Shown: positions 1 through 40,149 of the stretch, one piece after another
Position numbering within the stretch: the first letter of the stretch is position 1
Layout of the letters: the number at the start of each line of letters is the position of its first letter
NCBI RefSeq assembly: GCF_043641665.1
Contig: NC_092186.1
Span: 1,669,501 to 1,733,500, forward strand
DNA: 64,000 nucleotides
Direction of reading: 5' to 3'
Source: Enoplosus armatus
Lineage: Eukaryota; Chordata; Actinopteri; Centrarchiformes; Enoplosidae
Program-made: the position numbers and the translations under genes
The notes under the pieces: model-generated
What the model was told of the DNA's origin: nothing
Database searches by the model: none
Seen by the model: the letters and a program-made list of their open reading frames with translations, nothing else

Positions 1-28115
<28,115 letters not shown>

Positions 28116-30430
28116 CAGCAAAGACCCAGAACAGTGTACAGATCACACCACTCAGTGCTGGCTTGAGGTTTTCAAACTCACACAAACTGCATGTTTGGAA
28201 GAAAACATATTAGTAACTTCGCACTAATCAGAGAGTTTGACTTTCCAAGCAAATGAAAGGTGTAGAGGGAGACACAGAGCTGTCAGAGGCAGAGATAGAT
28301 GTGGTAGTCCTAGTTCCATTCCAGCTGTTCTGTGCTCTTAATGTTCCTGTGAGTTATTTTGGTGTCCTGACTCTTTGCTTCCTGCTTTCAGACTAAATGC
28401 CACGAGGAGGTGGCGTTTTTTTTTTTCTCTTTCTGCACGGGGCTAGAAATAAAGAGCTCAGTGGTCCATGCACATACCATTTTAAAATGCAGACACACAC
28501 ACACACACCTCTCTGGTTCATGATGCCTCATTACTTTTCATCAGAGCCTACACGCATGTTCGTCAAACCGATCAGGACGTGCCTTACTGAACACACTCTT
28601 TTCCTCCTCCCATCCCTCCCCTGTCTGTCCTCTGTCTACCCAGCCGCGACTGGAAAAAGATTGTATCTCAGCAATAAAGTGCAGCGTATGTTTAGCAATC
28701 TGTGTAAATGCATTACAGTGTTTTTAACAGGAGTAAATCTGCACCGTCAATGTGCACTCAGCACCCAGATAACTAGGTCAAATTAGATTCTCCTCTCGCT
28801 GTCGTCCCTGGTGATCCGACACCGCAAGTGTGTAGGAGAGTAGATGTATTCACTCAGCCCGGACTCCGACTCTGAACGACTCTCCTCAGCCCTCCGTACC
28901 TAGCTGCATGTTAAAGGGCCGGATTGGTGTTTATTGTACTGCAGCTTGTGGACTTGCTTGCCATTTTGCAAAGCACACCATACTTTTTCCAGGCGTTCAT
29001 TTCTACGATTTTACTGCAGCTCATCCATTACGCTGGAAAATACCCAGAACTGCTAACCTCGAGTGTTTTATTTCTACTTGCTCTTTTTTATTAACAAAGA
29101 GCGTTTGCTAACTGCAGCCGTCAACAGTTGGGAAGACAGATGTTGCTGGTGGCAGATTATAAGTTTTGTCACCGAAAGCTAAACCTAAATGCATTTGACG
29201 AAGTTGATTCAGTACTGGATTCAGATCTAATAAAATCAAAACCCAACGTTAGCATATTAGCATTAGCGCGATATATCATCACCACTGTGAGCAGAATTAG
29301 CCGGACTTATTGTGTTTTAACTCAGAACTTTCAGAACAGATTCAGTCTTTTAGTTCCAGACACACATACGAGAATGAAGCCAAGGATTTGAACACACACG
29401 CTGATTTTATTGGTCGCCTGCACACACCTCCAAAAGCAGAAAGAGCTCCACCACATTCGTCTGAGCACGCTCAGACTGAAACACTGTTGGACCGCTGCCT
29501 CTTTATTTCTCGCCCCACTCGGCCCCTGAAGGCTGCCGTAGTTTTATTTGGTTTCTGGACCAACTTGCTGTGTTTTTTTTTTTGCCTCTAATCTTGTAAA
29601 GTCATCAGACTTTACTTTGTATATGTGTGTGTGAGGGAGAGAGCGTCTGTTCATTTGTGCATGGTTATCTGTCTATATATATATAAGAATATTTAAAGTT
29701 CTGTTGTGCATCTGTTTTATACCCTGAGTGTGTTCGCGTGTGTGTGTTTTAGGATTAACTTTGTTCGGGACACCCTGCTACCTGTGTATGCGGCCGAGCT
29801 CTCCACGTGTGTGTCGGCCGTCAGGCTTTGCACAAAACCTTTATCTCATTTGTCCAATGAAAAAGACAAAGAATCACTAAAAGGAAAGCTGGTCGAGACG
29901 CTTGACCGCTGACTGTTGTGTGTCGGGTGGGAGTTCAGTTCTGTTGCTTCAGTAGGTAAAAACAAAGATGCAGTTCGCCTGTTGAAATCATTTCCTCATG
30001 TTTTTATAGTTTTTTTTTGTCTAGATATACCCCCTTTAATTTCTTCTGTGTTGTCCTGGTCTCCTCCCTGAGTCCAACTGTACATTTGAAAGCAAGAAAC
30101 AGTTTGCAGCTTATTTTTTGTTTCGGTTCGTTTCACGTTTTTTAGAAAGTGGACTTAACTGAATGCCCAGCTCTGCTGCGAGTCCACTCGTGTTGTACAT
30201 TTGAACGTTTCCTGCTCCTGCGTCTCTGAACAGCAGGATGCTCCTCTCATGAGTTTAAGATGAACTAAACCTCCTTCAGTGTTTTGTGTCTGTACTGGGC
30301 TTGTGTCACACTGGTCACACTGACTGTGGCAATCTCTGTATTATGTTTACATGTTTTTATTTGTTTTTTTGTCAATGGAACTTGTTGCCTGTAGCAACCA
30401 AACCTCCTCTGACAGGCTAGAATAATTACC
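28116..30430 (+). other. mast2: probable mast2 3' untranslated region
   Basis: The sequence directly follows the stop codon. It is free of CA/GT arrays longer than a few units, unlike the introns and flank, and is T-rich with many TTTT and TGTACATTTGAA-type stretches. AATAAA occurs at 28448-28453 and 28673-28678. The distal boundary is a guess from the change in texture; no transcript evidence is available. Confidence 0.5.
28673..28678 (+). promoter_or_regulatory. mast2: candidate proximal poly(A) signal AATAAA
   Basis: GCAATAAAGTG lies 558 bases past the stop codon and is followed by TGTGTAAATG and GTGTTTTTAAC (28696-28730), a plausible GU/U-rich downstream element. A second AATAAA lies at 28448-28453. 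Confidence 0.4.
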
Positions 30431-31980
30431 AACAACCTGTCCACATGTGTAGGTGACTCCTGATCGTGATGTGGTGTGTTAATATGTAGCTGTGTGATGA
30501 AGAGGTCACCTGTGAGGGAGCACGACGTTTAGAAAGGAGGACGAGTCAGCGCACATATGTCAAAATCATCTCCGGTGCAGAAGTGTGTTAGCAGGTGTGT
30601 CTGTGGAACAGATCAGCGGCGTTGAGAAGAGGAAGCAGCTCCCATCTCTTGAGCCGTTGACCTCTCGGGATTTATCTGCAGTATGCTCTGGCCAGTCAGA
30701 AGTTGTCTGGAAGTTGATGACTAATGAGTTTAAAACTGATTCTGTCGTCAGACTTGAAAAGAATAGTTTTGGATGTTGTTCATATACACAACCCAAACGC
30801 CACCAGGAAAACAAGATCAGTGACTCACTTTGTCTCCCTGCTCAGAAACAAAAGAGGTCATGGTGGCACAAAAAACAGCTTGAGCAGAAATCAGTCTGCC
30901 GGTCAGATTGAGAGCGAGCATGGACAGGATGGTGAGCATATGTAAAGATCTGAGCCCAAAAGTCGAGTTTTGTCTTTGATGGTTCGTTTTTGTTTGGACC
31001 CGGTTCCAGGGTGGTAAAATACCTGGACTCTCTGATCTCTGAGGCTAACGGATTTTGTATCTGGATTCAGATTCGATTAAGTTTTAAAACCTGAAACCTA
31101 ACAAAAGGTTTGCTTTGTTCGTTATCTTCAAAGCATCTTCGCTTTTTCCGGTTAAACTCCACCTCCACCAAACTTCATTCGCTTTTTCATTGATTTAAAA
31201 AACTTCAACCGTGAAAAAGCGGTTATGATTTCAAACTGGTGGCTCATAAAATTAGGATTTTGTGCTTAAAGCTAGAAATAATACTAGGGCCAATATTATC
31301 AGATGAATGAATTATGAATCTTATGACTTATGACAGATATAATCAGTATCACAAGAAATGTCAGGACAGAAATGCCAAAGATAGAAGAAAACTGTGTCTC
31401 CATTACATAGTTTTAAGGGGTCCTTATCAAAAATATTGGCTGATTTATATCAATCAAATATCCATATTGGTGCCTCAAAGACCCTGTTGGGCTCTACTCA
31501 GACTTAATGATTTGTACCTGTGTGCTCTCCAGTCCTGACTCATTCATTACACACGGGTTCATGAAGTCCTGAAATTTGGTTCTTGCTCAATAATCAATCA
31601 ATCAGTAATTCTGATGTCCAGACCGCCACAGTTTCTGTTGTACATTGTTATTCAGCGCTCGCAGTCGTGATTTGAACCTGAGTGTGTTTGTGTGTAATCG
31701 TGAACAGTCGAGTCCATCTGCTCTCAGCTGGTCGTCCTGTTAGTGCTGCATGGACAGCTGCCTCACACACAAACACAAACACAAACACACACATACAGAT
31801 CAATACTAGAGCCATCTAATGTAGGCCTGCCAGTCTCTACTGACGGTATGTAAACACACACACACACACACACACACCTTCTCCCGTGTGTAAAGATGAT
31901 AGTCCAGCCATCTGCTGGAGAGTGAGGCAAGTGTCAGTTTCCATGGTGGAGTCATTAATCTCAAGCCCTGAGCCAGTTGA

Positions 31981-32032
<52 letters not shown>

Positions 32033-33004
32033 TCAGGTTGGCCAACACAAACACCACCCAGACTCCCTCAGGCTCCTCTGTCCCGTCCCGGTCCGGTCGG
32101 TTCAGCGGTTACACTCTGTTAGCACTTTGTTCGACCTCCAGCCTGTGTTTACCCATCATGCACCTCTGCTGCTGTGTGGCAGAGGCCCGCAGAGCAGACG
32201 CACCGCTACAGAAGTTGGTCAAAGGAGACAAAACAAGTCGAAGCGGAACTGTGATCGGTCTGGTTGGTCGACTTGGACAAAACGTCCAAGTAATTATCCC
32301 GTCGTGTTTTCAAAAGCTCAGACTTTGGCAGCGTTCCAACAGAGCAGTGTTTCTAAATGAACCACCGTCAGTCTGAGCATGCTCAGTTTGGATTTAGATT
32401 TGAGCATGGACCAAATGGATCATTTAAAACTTGTCTTGTCCGATGATTTTGTCTCTGCCTGTGTTTCAAATCTCGACTTGCAGATTGATGGAAGCATCCG
32501 TTGTGGTTTCGGTCAGTTTTGGAACTAATGAGTTTCCGTACACCTCTGACTCTGAGCATGTTGGCTGACCAGCTCTGTCTGTGAGGCGCATGGATGATTC
32601 AAACATGTGACTTTGGGTATGACGAGGTACGAGGGTGAAGCCGTATTACCACTAACACACACACACACACACACCCCGTTACATGAGATCCAGTGACGTG
32701 TCAGTGTGCAGTCCGTTACGCTCGTTTCTGTCTGAGGAGGTCGTTTCTGCTCGATCGAGCAGCAAAAAACGTTTTTTATGGACTCGACTGTTGCAGACGA
32801 GGGCAGTATTCCCGAGCTGTGTGTTTTGTGTTTGTCTTTGAAGAGTGATGGAGACGAGGAGGAAGATTCAGCCGTGCGGCGTAAAAGCTTGAGAAAGGCG
32901 TTAAGAGAGAGGGAAAAAACATTGCTAGAGTAAAACCAGTGCAATATCTTTTTATTTTTTATTGTGGTAAAAGCATGTTGTTGTCAATCTTACCTTACAA
33001 CAAT
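30431..33004. other. noncoding flank downstream of mast2
   Basis: No exon recognised. Contains CA arrays at 31850-31878, 31982-32030 and 32656-32674, and a 14-bp perfect palindrome CTGAGCATGCTCAG at 32373-32386. It could be a distal 3' UTR extension if the 33.0 kb poly(A) signal is used. Confidence 0.6.
31982..32030. repeat. (CA)n microsatellite
   Basis: About 24 CA units; a shorter CA array lies 105 bases upstream (31850-31878). Confidence 0.95.
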
Positions 33005-33010
33005 AATAAA
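33005..33010 (+). promoter_or_regulatory. candidate distal poly(A) signal AATAAA
   Basis: AATAATAAAGTTTT is followed 20-50 bases later by TTGATTGTGTTTTATGATGT, a GU/U-rich stretch of the kind that follows real cleavage sites. Which transcript would use it is unknown; mast2 is the only plus-strand gene seen. Confidence 0.3.
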
Positions 33011-35072
33011 GTTTTTTTTATGTACGCTTTGGTCTTGATTGTGTTTTATGATGTTTGCTCCATCATCACCTTCTATGTGGCACATCATGCTTTTTACATT
33101 AAGGCAGCACTTTCTGCCGCCGAAGTCACATAAAGTCAAACAATAAATGATAAGTGGCCTCAGGCTGCTGCTACACTGCACAAAAATCTGTCTACTCAAG
33201 TCTTTTTTTTTTATTATATTCTCATATTATCACGTTTACTGGTAGAAGTCAGAGTGACTCTCCATGTTAATCACATTAGTTGAGATCCAGGAACACGGAG
33301 ACATCGCTAAAAAGATGTCAGACACAAACAGAAACACTACAAGCAATAACAAGTGTAAAATCCTCAGGATCCTCGTGGACCACATGTTGGACACTCGGCA
33401 TGTGATGGAAACACCACTCCAAATCACCAAGTGAGCTAACTTTAGCTTTTTGTGGTTGACAGAAATGAGGCTGTGCGTCAGGATTTTGTTCCTCGTGAAA
33501 CATTTGTAATAGAAATAACAGTAATAGTCCCACTGCAAACTGTCTCTAGTGGGTTTTATTATCCAGTAACAGAGATGAAGGTGTTCACAATAAAATAGAA
33601 CCTAAACCATCTGCATGCAGAGAAACCACAAGAGGTAAGAGAGAGAATATGTTCATATATAACTTGAAATGAGAAAATCAGACTGAGAAGACTTAAGATA
33701 GAGATGTGTTTTCTTTTTTTCTTTTTTTTTACAGTGTGTTAACCTCATTTCCTGGTTCATGCCTAGCGTTTGATTCCTGGTCATTTGTTCTCATCACGTT
33801 CTGGTGTCCTTCCGGAGAGGCCGAGCAGAAAAGTGGCAGTAAATTATCTGTAAACTGGTTGTCCCTGCAGTTCTGCGTGTTCCCAGTAAAGTGGCTTCAT
33901 CCAGTCAGTTAAGCTGTGCTTCTTTTGCCGCACCGATCTCCCTAATGGGGCTTCAAATGGGCCGATGGGCTGCTGGATGTGTGTTGCTGCCTCTCTCTGT
34001 CTCTGCGGGAGATTTCATGGTCTGGAGAGACGGCTTCGGTGCATTTACGAGGTAAATGGCTAATATGTGCAGCGCCGCACTCTGACGAAGAGATGACGGT
34101 AAAATAGAGCTCCATTAGCTTTCCTCGGTAGTGCAGCTTCATACTAAAGCGCCTCACTCTCCCGCCAATGGACTGCTGAGGTCAGGGGTCACACCACCTG
34201 ATTTAAACACCTCCGACCGCTGCATTCTGGGATAATTGGGTCCCTCTCCCCTTCTGCCTCACCCTCCTTCCCCATCTCAATTCCTTCCATCCATCCAGGC
34301 GTCCGCAGGGAGCTGTCAGAGCGAAGGGCCTCTCTCAGTCTTTACTGGAGGTCCTGAGGGGACGGAGGTACACATGGTGGTGTTGAGGAGCTCTGACAGC
34401 AGGCGAACAGCCGTCCTGCACACACACAAGAGAAAACCGTGGAGAAGCGGTGACAGGCAGGCGGCACAGGGTGATGAATTGCCAGCTTCGCCTCGCTCTG
34501 ACACGGCTCTACATGACCGGGCAAATTCATTCCAGGCTGCCGGGGAGGGAGGGAGGGGAGAGTAAGAGGAAGCATCGAGGGAGAGAAAAGGGGACTGTGA
34601 ACAGGAGAAAACAGGACCCAAATATATTGACTTCCTGTTTGGGCGCAGCCACGTCACATCAGTCACGCAAGAAGACTGAAGCCATCAGATGCAGAAGTGC
34701 CTTCAACTTCTGAATGACAGAGTATAAAATATGAGGGTCTCAGGGGGTCTTGGACCCCTTACATAATGCCCAGGAACCCCTGAAAACATCACATTTTGGG
34801 CTAATTATTGTTTATTTTCAGGTTGAACATTAGGCTGATTAATCCATTTCATTTTGGTGGTTTTGCATATTTTAAAAGCCTCTTTAGTCAATATGCACAA
34901 AATAAGTATTTGTTTATTCAAAAGAAACATGTAAACAGTCTTTATGTCATTACACTAATAAAAAACACACAGAGACAACTGCACACTCATGCTTAAAACT
35001 CACTGCAGCATGAAACTGCATGAAACCAACAACTGACACCAGAGAAAGAACCTGAGGAGCAGAGCAACATGA

Positions 35073-35121
<49 letters not shown>

Positions 35122-35369
35122 TGCGTGTGTGTGTGTGCGTGTGTGTGTTTTATTGATTTCCATGTTTTTCCCTTCAACCTGGAGTCCATGCTCCTGTGGG
35201 TGTTCAGTCTTCCAGCGGTCCACTCTGGCCTTTAAAACTCCTTTAAAACCCTGCTGGGAAAAGTGGGAAAAACTTTATCATACAGTTTAAAACAAGGTTG
35301 TTTTTCTTAGTTGATTTTGAAGGTACACACTTATAACGAAGCAGGTTGTTTGTTTGTTTATTGATCTCT
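33011..35369. other. noncoding stretch, no exon recognised
   Basis: Mostly unique-looking sequence. Block 33900-34560 is repeat-poor with no long convincing frame. One long GT array at 35075-35148. Short open frames on either strand show no domain or splice context. Confidence 0.6.
35075..35148. repeat. (GT)n microsatellite
   Basis: GT array of about 36 units with GAGTGCG and GCG interruptions toward the right end. Confidence 0.95.
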
Positions 35370-35520
35370 GTCCGAGCACAAGATGAGGCCAGTATCAATC
35401 TCCTGCCTGCGTTAACCTACAGAGGTAGACGTGGTTAGCCTAGCTTAGCATGACCATTGGAAGCAGGGGAAAACAGCTCACCTGACTCTGTTGAAGTTAA
35501 GGAGACGGCTTCCAGATGTT
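35370..35520. repeat. fragment of a dispersed teleost repeat (GTTAGCCTAGCTTAGCAT motif)
   Basis: GTTAGCCTAGCTTAGCATGA near 35434, followed by TTGGAAGCAGGGGAAAACAG and CTCACCTGACTCTG, closely resembles an abundant fish interspersed repeat I recognise by wording. Ends are not defined and the family name is not certain. Confidence 0.5.
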
Positions 35521-35789
35521 GGGAGCATGTTTGCTGGATTGACAGGCGTCTCGGAGTATCTGTTACGGTACAACTCTTCTACCCAAATTTTATTCTTCTC
35601 GCGCCAATAATTGACAAAGATGGTGACGAGTAGCAAACCTTGAAAACTGAATGATGTCACAGCTGCTGCGTCCGTGTTTTTCTATATTCAGTAACAAATT
35701 AAAGTTACAGTCTTTTATTTTCTTGCACTCCTTTCTAAACAAAGCTCCCCTCAGTTTCACTCTTGGCCAACTTGCCCGTTCACAGGGGG

Positions 35790-36180
35790 GAGAACAAAGA
35801 ACACCTCATCTTCCTCATCACCATTAATGAGCGGAATGAAGTGATTAAAAGCGGCTCGTGATTGGCCGGAGCCTGGCAGAGAGAGATTGCATGCCATTAC
35901 TCCCCGTGTTCTAATTGGTCTCTGTAGGTAGCAGGTGCCAGGTACTTAATGAGGCCTGTTGTGGCTGATGTATGGCTGCTGTAACGTCTGTGCCCGAGAT
36001 GACGGCGCCTGTGAGACTAATAGCACATGAAATAGCTGCCATTGTTGGGAGGAACAGAGACGGATTGTTGTGGAGGCAGAGCGGGCATTTCTCTTCAAAT
36101 CGATAAATCTGCTTGAGAACAAAGACGAGGGGGTCAAAGGAGTTTCTCTTAAACTGAATTAATAAAAAATGGTGGAGCTG
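35790..36180. other. candidate conserved noncoding element
   Basis: About 390 bases without simple repeats. They hold CCATTAATGAGC, GTGATTAAAAGC, TGATTGGCC and TAATTGGTCTC motifs (homeodomain- and CCAAT-like cores). No frame of interest. The call is by texture only. Confidence 0.25.
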
Positions 36181-37015
36181 CAGAGAAGTCATTCCAGGAC
36201 AGAACCGGTTCTTAATCTCAAATTCTCTCCCGGGTCTTCCTTGGACTCGTGGACTTCACTTACTCCCCAGGACGGTTCTCTAAAGACGGATTCACTTATC
36301 AGGAACTCTGTTTCTTTCTGTTGTTCAAAGTCGATCTGTGACTCGGTCCAATCTCTCGACGACGGCCCCCCCTGTCCAACCCACTTGACGAGCTGCTGAT
36401 CGTTACCTGTGAGGGACGTGAGCTTGAAATGATGTTCAGAATAACCACAAATGTTTCCAAAGTTAAAATATTTTAAAATGGAAGCAATTTACTTCCGTTT
36501 TTGTCGCCTAATGAAAAACTAAACATGGCACATTTACACACATTCAGAAGTAAAATTAGTGGCTGAGGTCACAACATGTTGTGGGAGAAATGTGTGGCTG
36601 TAGTGTCTCTACAGAGAGGTCGGGTGTGTTGGACATGACTTCCACTCACCACCTGGTGGCCATTAGTGATGCTACACCTTTCCAATGACAGACTGTGGTG
36701 TTACTGTTGGAGATGAAACAACACCCTCAAAAAAAGAAATGATATGTTGTTTTTATTTAAAACAAGCAACTTGTGACTTTTGTATATAAACTGTTTTCCA
36801 CCGGGATCCTGTTGGTTTCACCTGTTTCATCATGTTGTGAAAACATCAGATTCAGATCATTTTGTGTTAAAATAAGGCTGTTTATTGACCTTTCTTTCAA
36901 AGAGTTTGCATGATTTCAGCCCCCCTGCAGGTTTAACAAAGGACATCGTTATGGTTTTTACCTGGATTCACCTCATCAGACAGAAGTGTCCTGCAGAGAC
37001 GCCAACACACTCAGG

Positions 37016-37047
<32 letters not shown>

Positions 37048-37153
37048 AGACCACAGACACACAATCAGGGCCTGACAAAGACCTTCCTCCTGACTCTGCG
37101 AACAAAAAGGCTGCTGTTCAACAAAGGACTGATAGGAAGGGGTTAAGAGCTCC

Positions 37154-37184
37154 AGTGTGTGTGTGAGTGTGTGTGAGTGTGTGT

Positions 37185-37219
<35 letters not shown>
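37154..37219. repeat. (GT)n microsatellite with GA interruptions
   Basis: GT array broken three times by a GAGT step, lying between two other CA/GT arrays within 350 bases. Confidence 0.95.
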
Positions 37220-37221
<2 letters not shown>

Positions 37222-37335
37222 CACCCTGGGTCTCCATCAGTGTCTGGCTGATTGATTGGGACGTCAGCCAAGATAAAAGATCCCGTCCTCACAGCACGGC
37301 CATGCAACGCCCCGGGGAGAGAGAGGCACATGCTA

Positions 37336-37366
<31 letters not shown>

Positions 37367-39934
37367 GATACCTGCACTGAATACAGATCTACCTCCCGCT
37401 CTCCTGGCCGTGTTTACACTCCTGGACCAGCTGCTGTGGAGATGCATGTGAATTCTTCTCTTCGTATTTATGATCGAAGGCATTTTGCGAATCTTAATTC
37501 ACATCATTCACACGCACACGATGCACAGCTGACCTCGGACATCAGAAAAGGAAATGAAATCATCTCTCCGTAGTGACAAAGATGACATATAGTGTATATG
37601 CACTTTATTTGAACAGTGTGGGGGAGTATCTCCCTCCCCAGCTCGGTCAGTATGCTTAACACACTCACATTCTCACAGCGTGCCCTGATCTTATATCAGT
37701 TGTAATGAAGAAACTGGAGTACGTGTACTGTGTGTTTGTACGTGTGGCCCCGGGAGTCCAGATGTTTTTGGCCACTTCTTCGTGTTTTTAAAGAGAGACA
37801 CGTTTGATTCCCATGTTTTTCACTGAAAACGTTCCTGCATGTGTACGAACACAACAACAAACTGTAGAATCTACAAGTCGGACCCACCAGACTGATCAGA
37901 CATCAGATCACACATCAGATCTGCACACACACCGTCAGTGCAGTGTTTGGCCTGCAGGGGCTGCTGCTGGAGCACACTTCTCTTTGTTTTGCCTCTCAGT
38001 TTTTCTCCTCATTCATTTTTTTTTGAGTCCAGACGTCTCATTCTGCTTTATCATTCTCTTTATGGCTCTCTGGGTTTTCGGACCTCGAGCTGTAGACTCA
38101 CACCAGACTCCCACCCTCCACCTCCTCCAGCCTTCTCTCTCCTCCTCCTCCCCCCTCTTGGTCTTTCTCACTTCTGTTCGTTCCTCCATTCATTTTTAAC
38201 CTCCCTCCCTCCCTCGTTGCTCTCTGATCATGCGATGGAGGAGCTGTTTGATGCGTCTGACGTCTCTATCAGAGAGCAGCGAGGAGTTCGTCTGCGGGGA
38301 GAAACAGCCTGAAATATACACGAGGAGCTTTCACACATATTTAAGTGCCTACAAACACTCATCAGCAGCAGAGTATGTGGACCATGCGGAGTCCAGAACC
38401 TACAAAGACAGAAGAGGATTGGTGTTAGCATGCATCCTGGAAAACCTGCAAAACCTTGAGTTCCATGACTGGAACAACAGAATTGCTGGTTTGGAAGTAC
38501 AGAGGTGCACACACAACGTTTATACTTGTGTTTATTTGCACACTGCGTTAACTCACACATGCTTTATTAGAATCATTAAAAGTTTTACTTTGATACGAGT
38601 TTAAAGAGAAGTGGTCGGTCACGTGATCCGGCCTACACAGAAGCAACAGTAGCAACAGCCGTTAAGTTCTGGACTATTCAATTAGTCATTAAAATAGATG
38701 ATGCAATGCTTTATTGGGAATATTCTGTGCCATTCATTTATGAATTTTGCTGTGGACATTAAGTTCTAAACAATGTGAAATGGTGTATTGTTGCACTTCT
38801 TCACCCTTTGAGTGAGTTTGTTTCTTTGTGTGTCGCCGTTAACAACAGTTAGAAACACCGACTGGTTCACGAGAAGCAGGCCGAGCCTTTACAAACAGCC
38901 TTCACCCGAAAACGTCCCTTTGAAGACGCGAGGACCCGTTAAAATGTCTCAGATTGAGTCCTCACAAAGATATGTTGAAGCACGCGCACACACACACACA
39001 CACACACAGAGTCTCTACTACATCAAGGGTTTGTGTGTGTGTGTGTGTGTGTGTGTCCATGCTGGGCTACAGTGATCAATAATTCAATGAGGCTGTGTGG
39101 ACCTCCATCCAGCCTCTGGCTTCACACACCGTAATGAAGGAATAAATGCACCCCCCCCCCCCCCCCCGCCTCTTTCCATCCTAACTTTTTCACCTCCCTC
39201 AACACTTCTGTTTCTCTGCTCTGTTTCTCTGCTCTGTTTTCCGTCTTCTGTCAGCTCTACATCTTCTTTTCCACCCTCTGTTGTTCCTCGCGTCCTGCTC
39301 CGGATCTGAATCAGTCTCATGAGATGAACAGAGAAGCAAACACGTCGAGTTCAGAACGGCAGATCAGCATCTTTGTTCCCGGTTTCTCTCTGCAGCTCCC
39401 TCGTCTCGGGTCTGTTATTCTCTCCGGTGCAGCTGAGCTGGCGGTCCGATCATTACCTCCGCGCTTCTCTAACTGTAATGGTGTTGTGGCGACGAACTCT
39501 CACCCTCTGTGCTTCATCAATGTCACTCACTGAGCCGGAGAACAAGTAGATATTCAATTACCAGCAGGGCTTTGGTGGCGTCGTGAGCATTAAAATGTAG
39601 ATGACCCAATTAAGCCATCGGAGGGCACTGTTTGATTAGATTAAGAGCCACACAGATCTTTATAAAAGATGAAGCTTTTCAAAAAGAATTACAAAAGAAG
39701 TGCATTTACAACCTGCTGGGTACACAGTGCAGCATTAAGCAGTTTATTTTTAATATTTTGTTAGCTCTATACCCTTAATGAGTCCATTTTTGGAAATATA
39801 TTCAAGTGTGCTCCCCCAACTGCGGGAGGAGGGCGTAGGTTTAGTGTGGAGGGAATTTAATTATCTCCTGGCATCAGAAGTGGGTCGAGGTTCTGAGATA
39901 AAATGAGGCCCAAAATGTGCATGTTGACATAATT

Positions 39935-40149
39935 CACTGCAGGCCAGAAGTATGTAGACATCAATGCACACAGGCTTCTGTTTGGTTGTCCTGGTTTAGC
40001 TCCAGCGACCCCCAGCAGGTTCAACATCTGGAGGAAAGGCGGAGGCCAGAAGAGTGGAGGCTGCACATTAATGAACATGGTGCTGGAATCATACCTGTAG
40101 ATATCATACACCTATAGTGTTAGGTTCAGGTGCTTCTGGCCACGTAGTG
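39935..40149. repeat. MITE-like element with CACTRC..GGCCAGAAG terminal inverted repeats
   Basis: The left end reads CACTGCAGGCCAGAAGTA; the right end, reverse-complemented, reads CACTACGTGGCCAGAAGCA. The element is 215 bp with no coding frame. The GCCAGAAGTATGTAGACA wording resembles the Tc1/mariner-related short elements common in fish, by memory. No clear target-site duplication was seen. Confidence 0.6.

Larger units (their letters stand above)
35521..39934. other. noncoding stretch with microsatellites
   Basis: Repeat-poor candidate conserved block at 35790-36180; CA/GT arrays at 37019-37048, 37154-37219, 37337-37364, 38988-39008 and 39031-39056; poly-C at 39151-39167. Frames at 37804-38604 were examined and show no recognisable domain or consistent splice sites. 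Confidence 0.6.
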
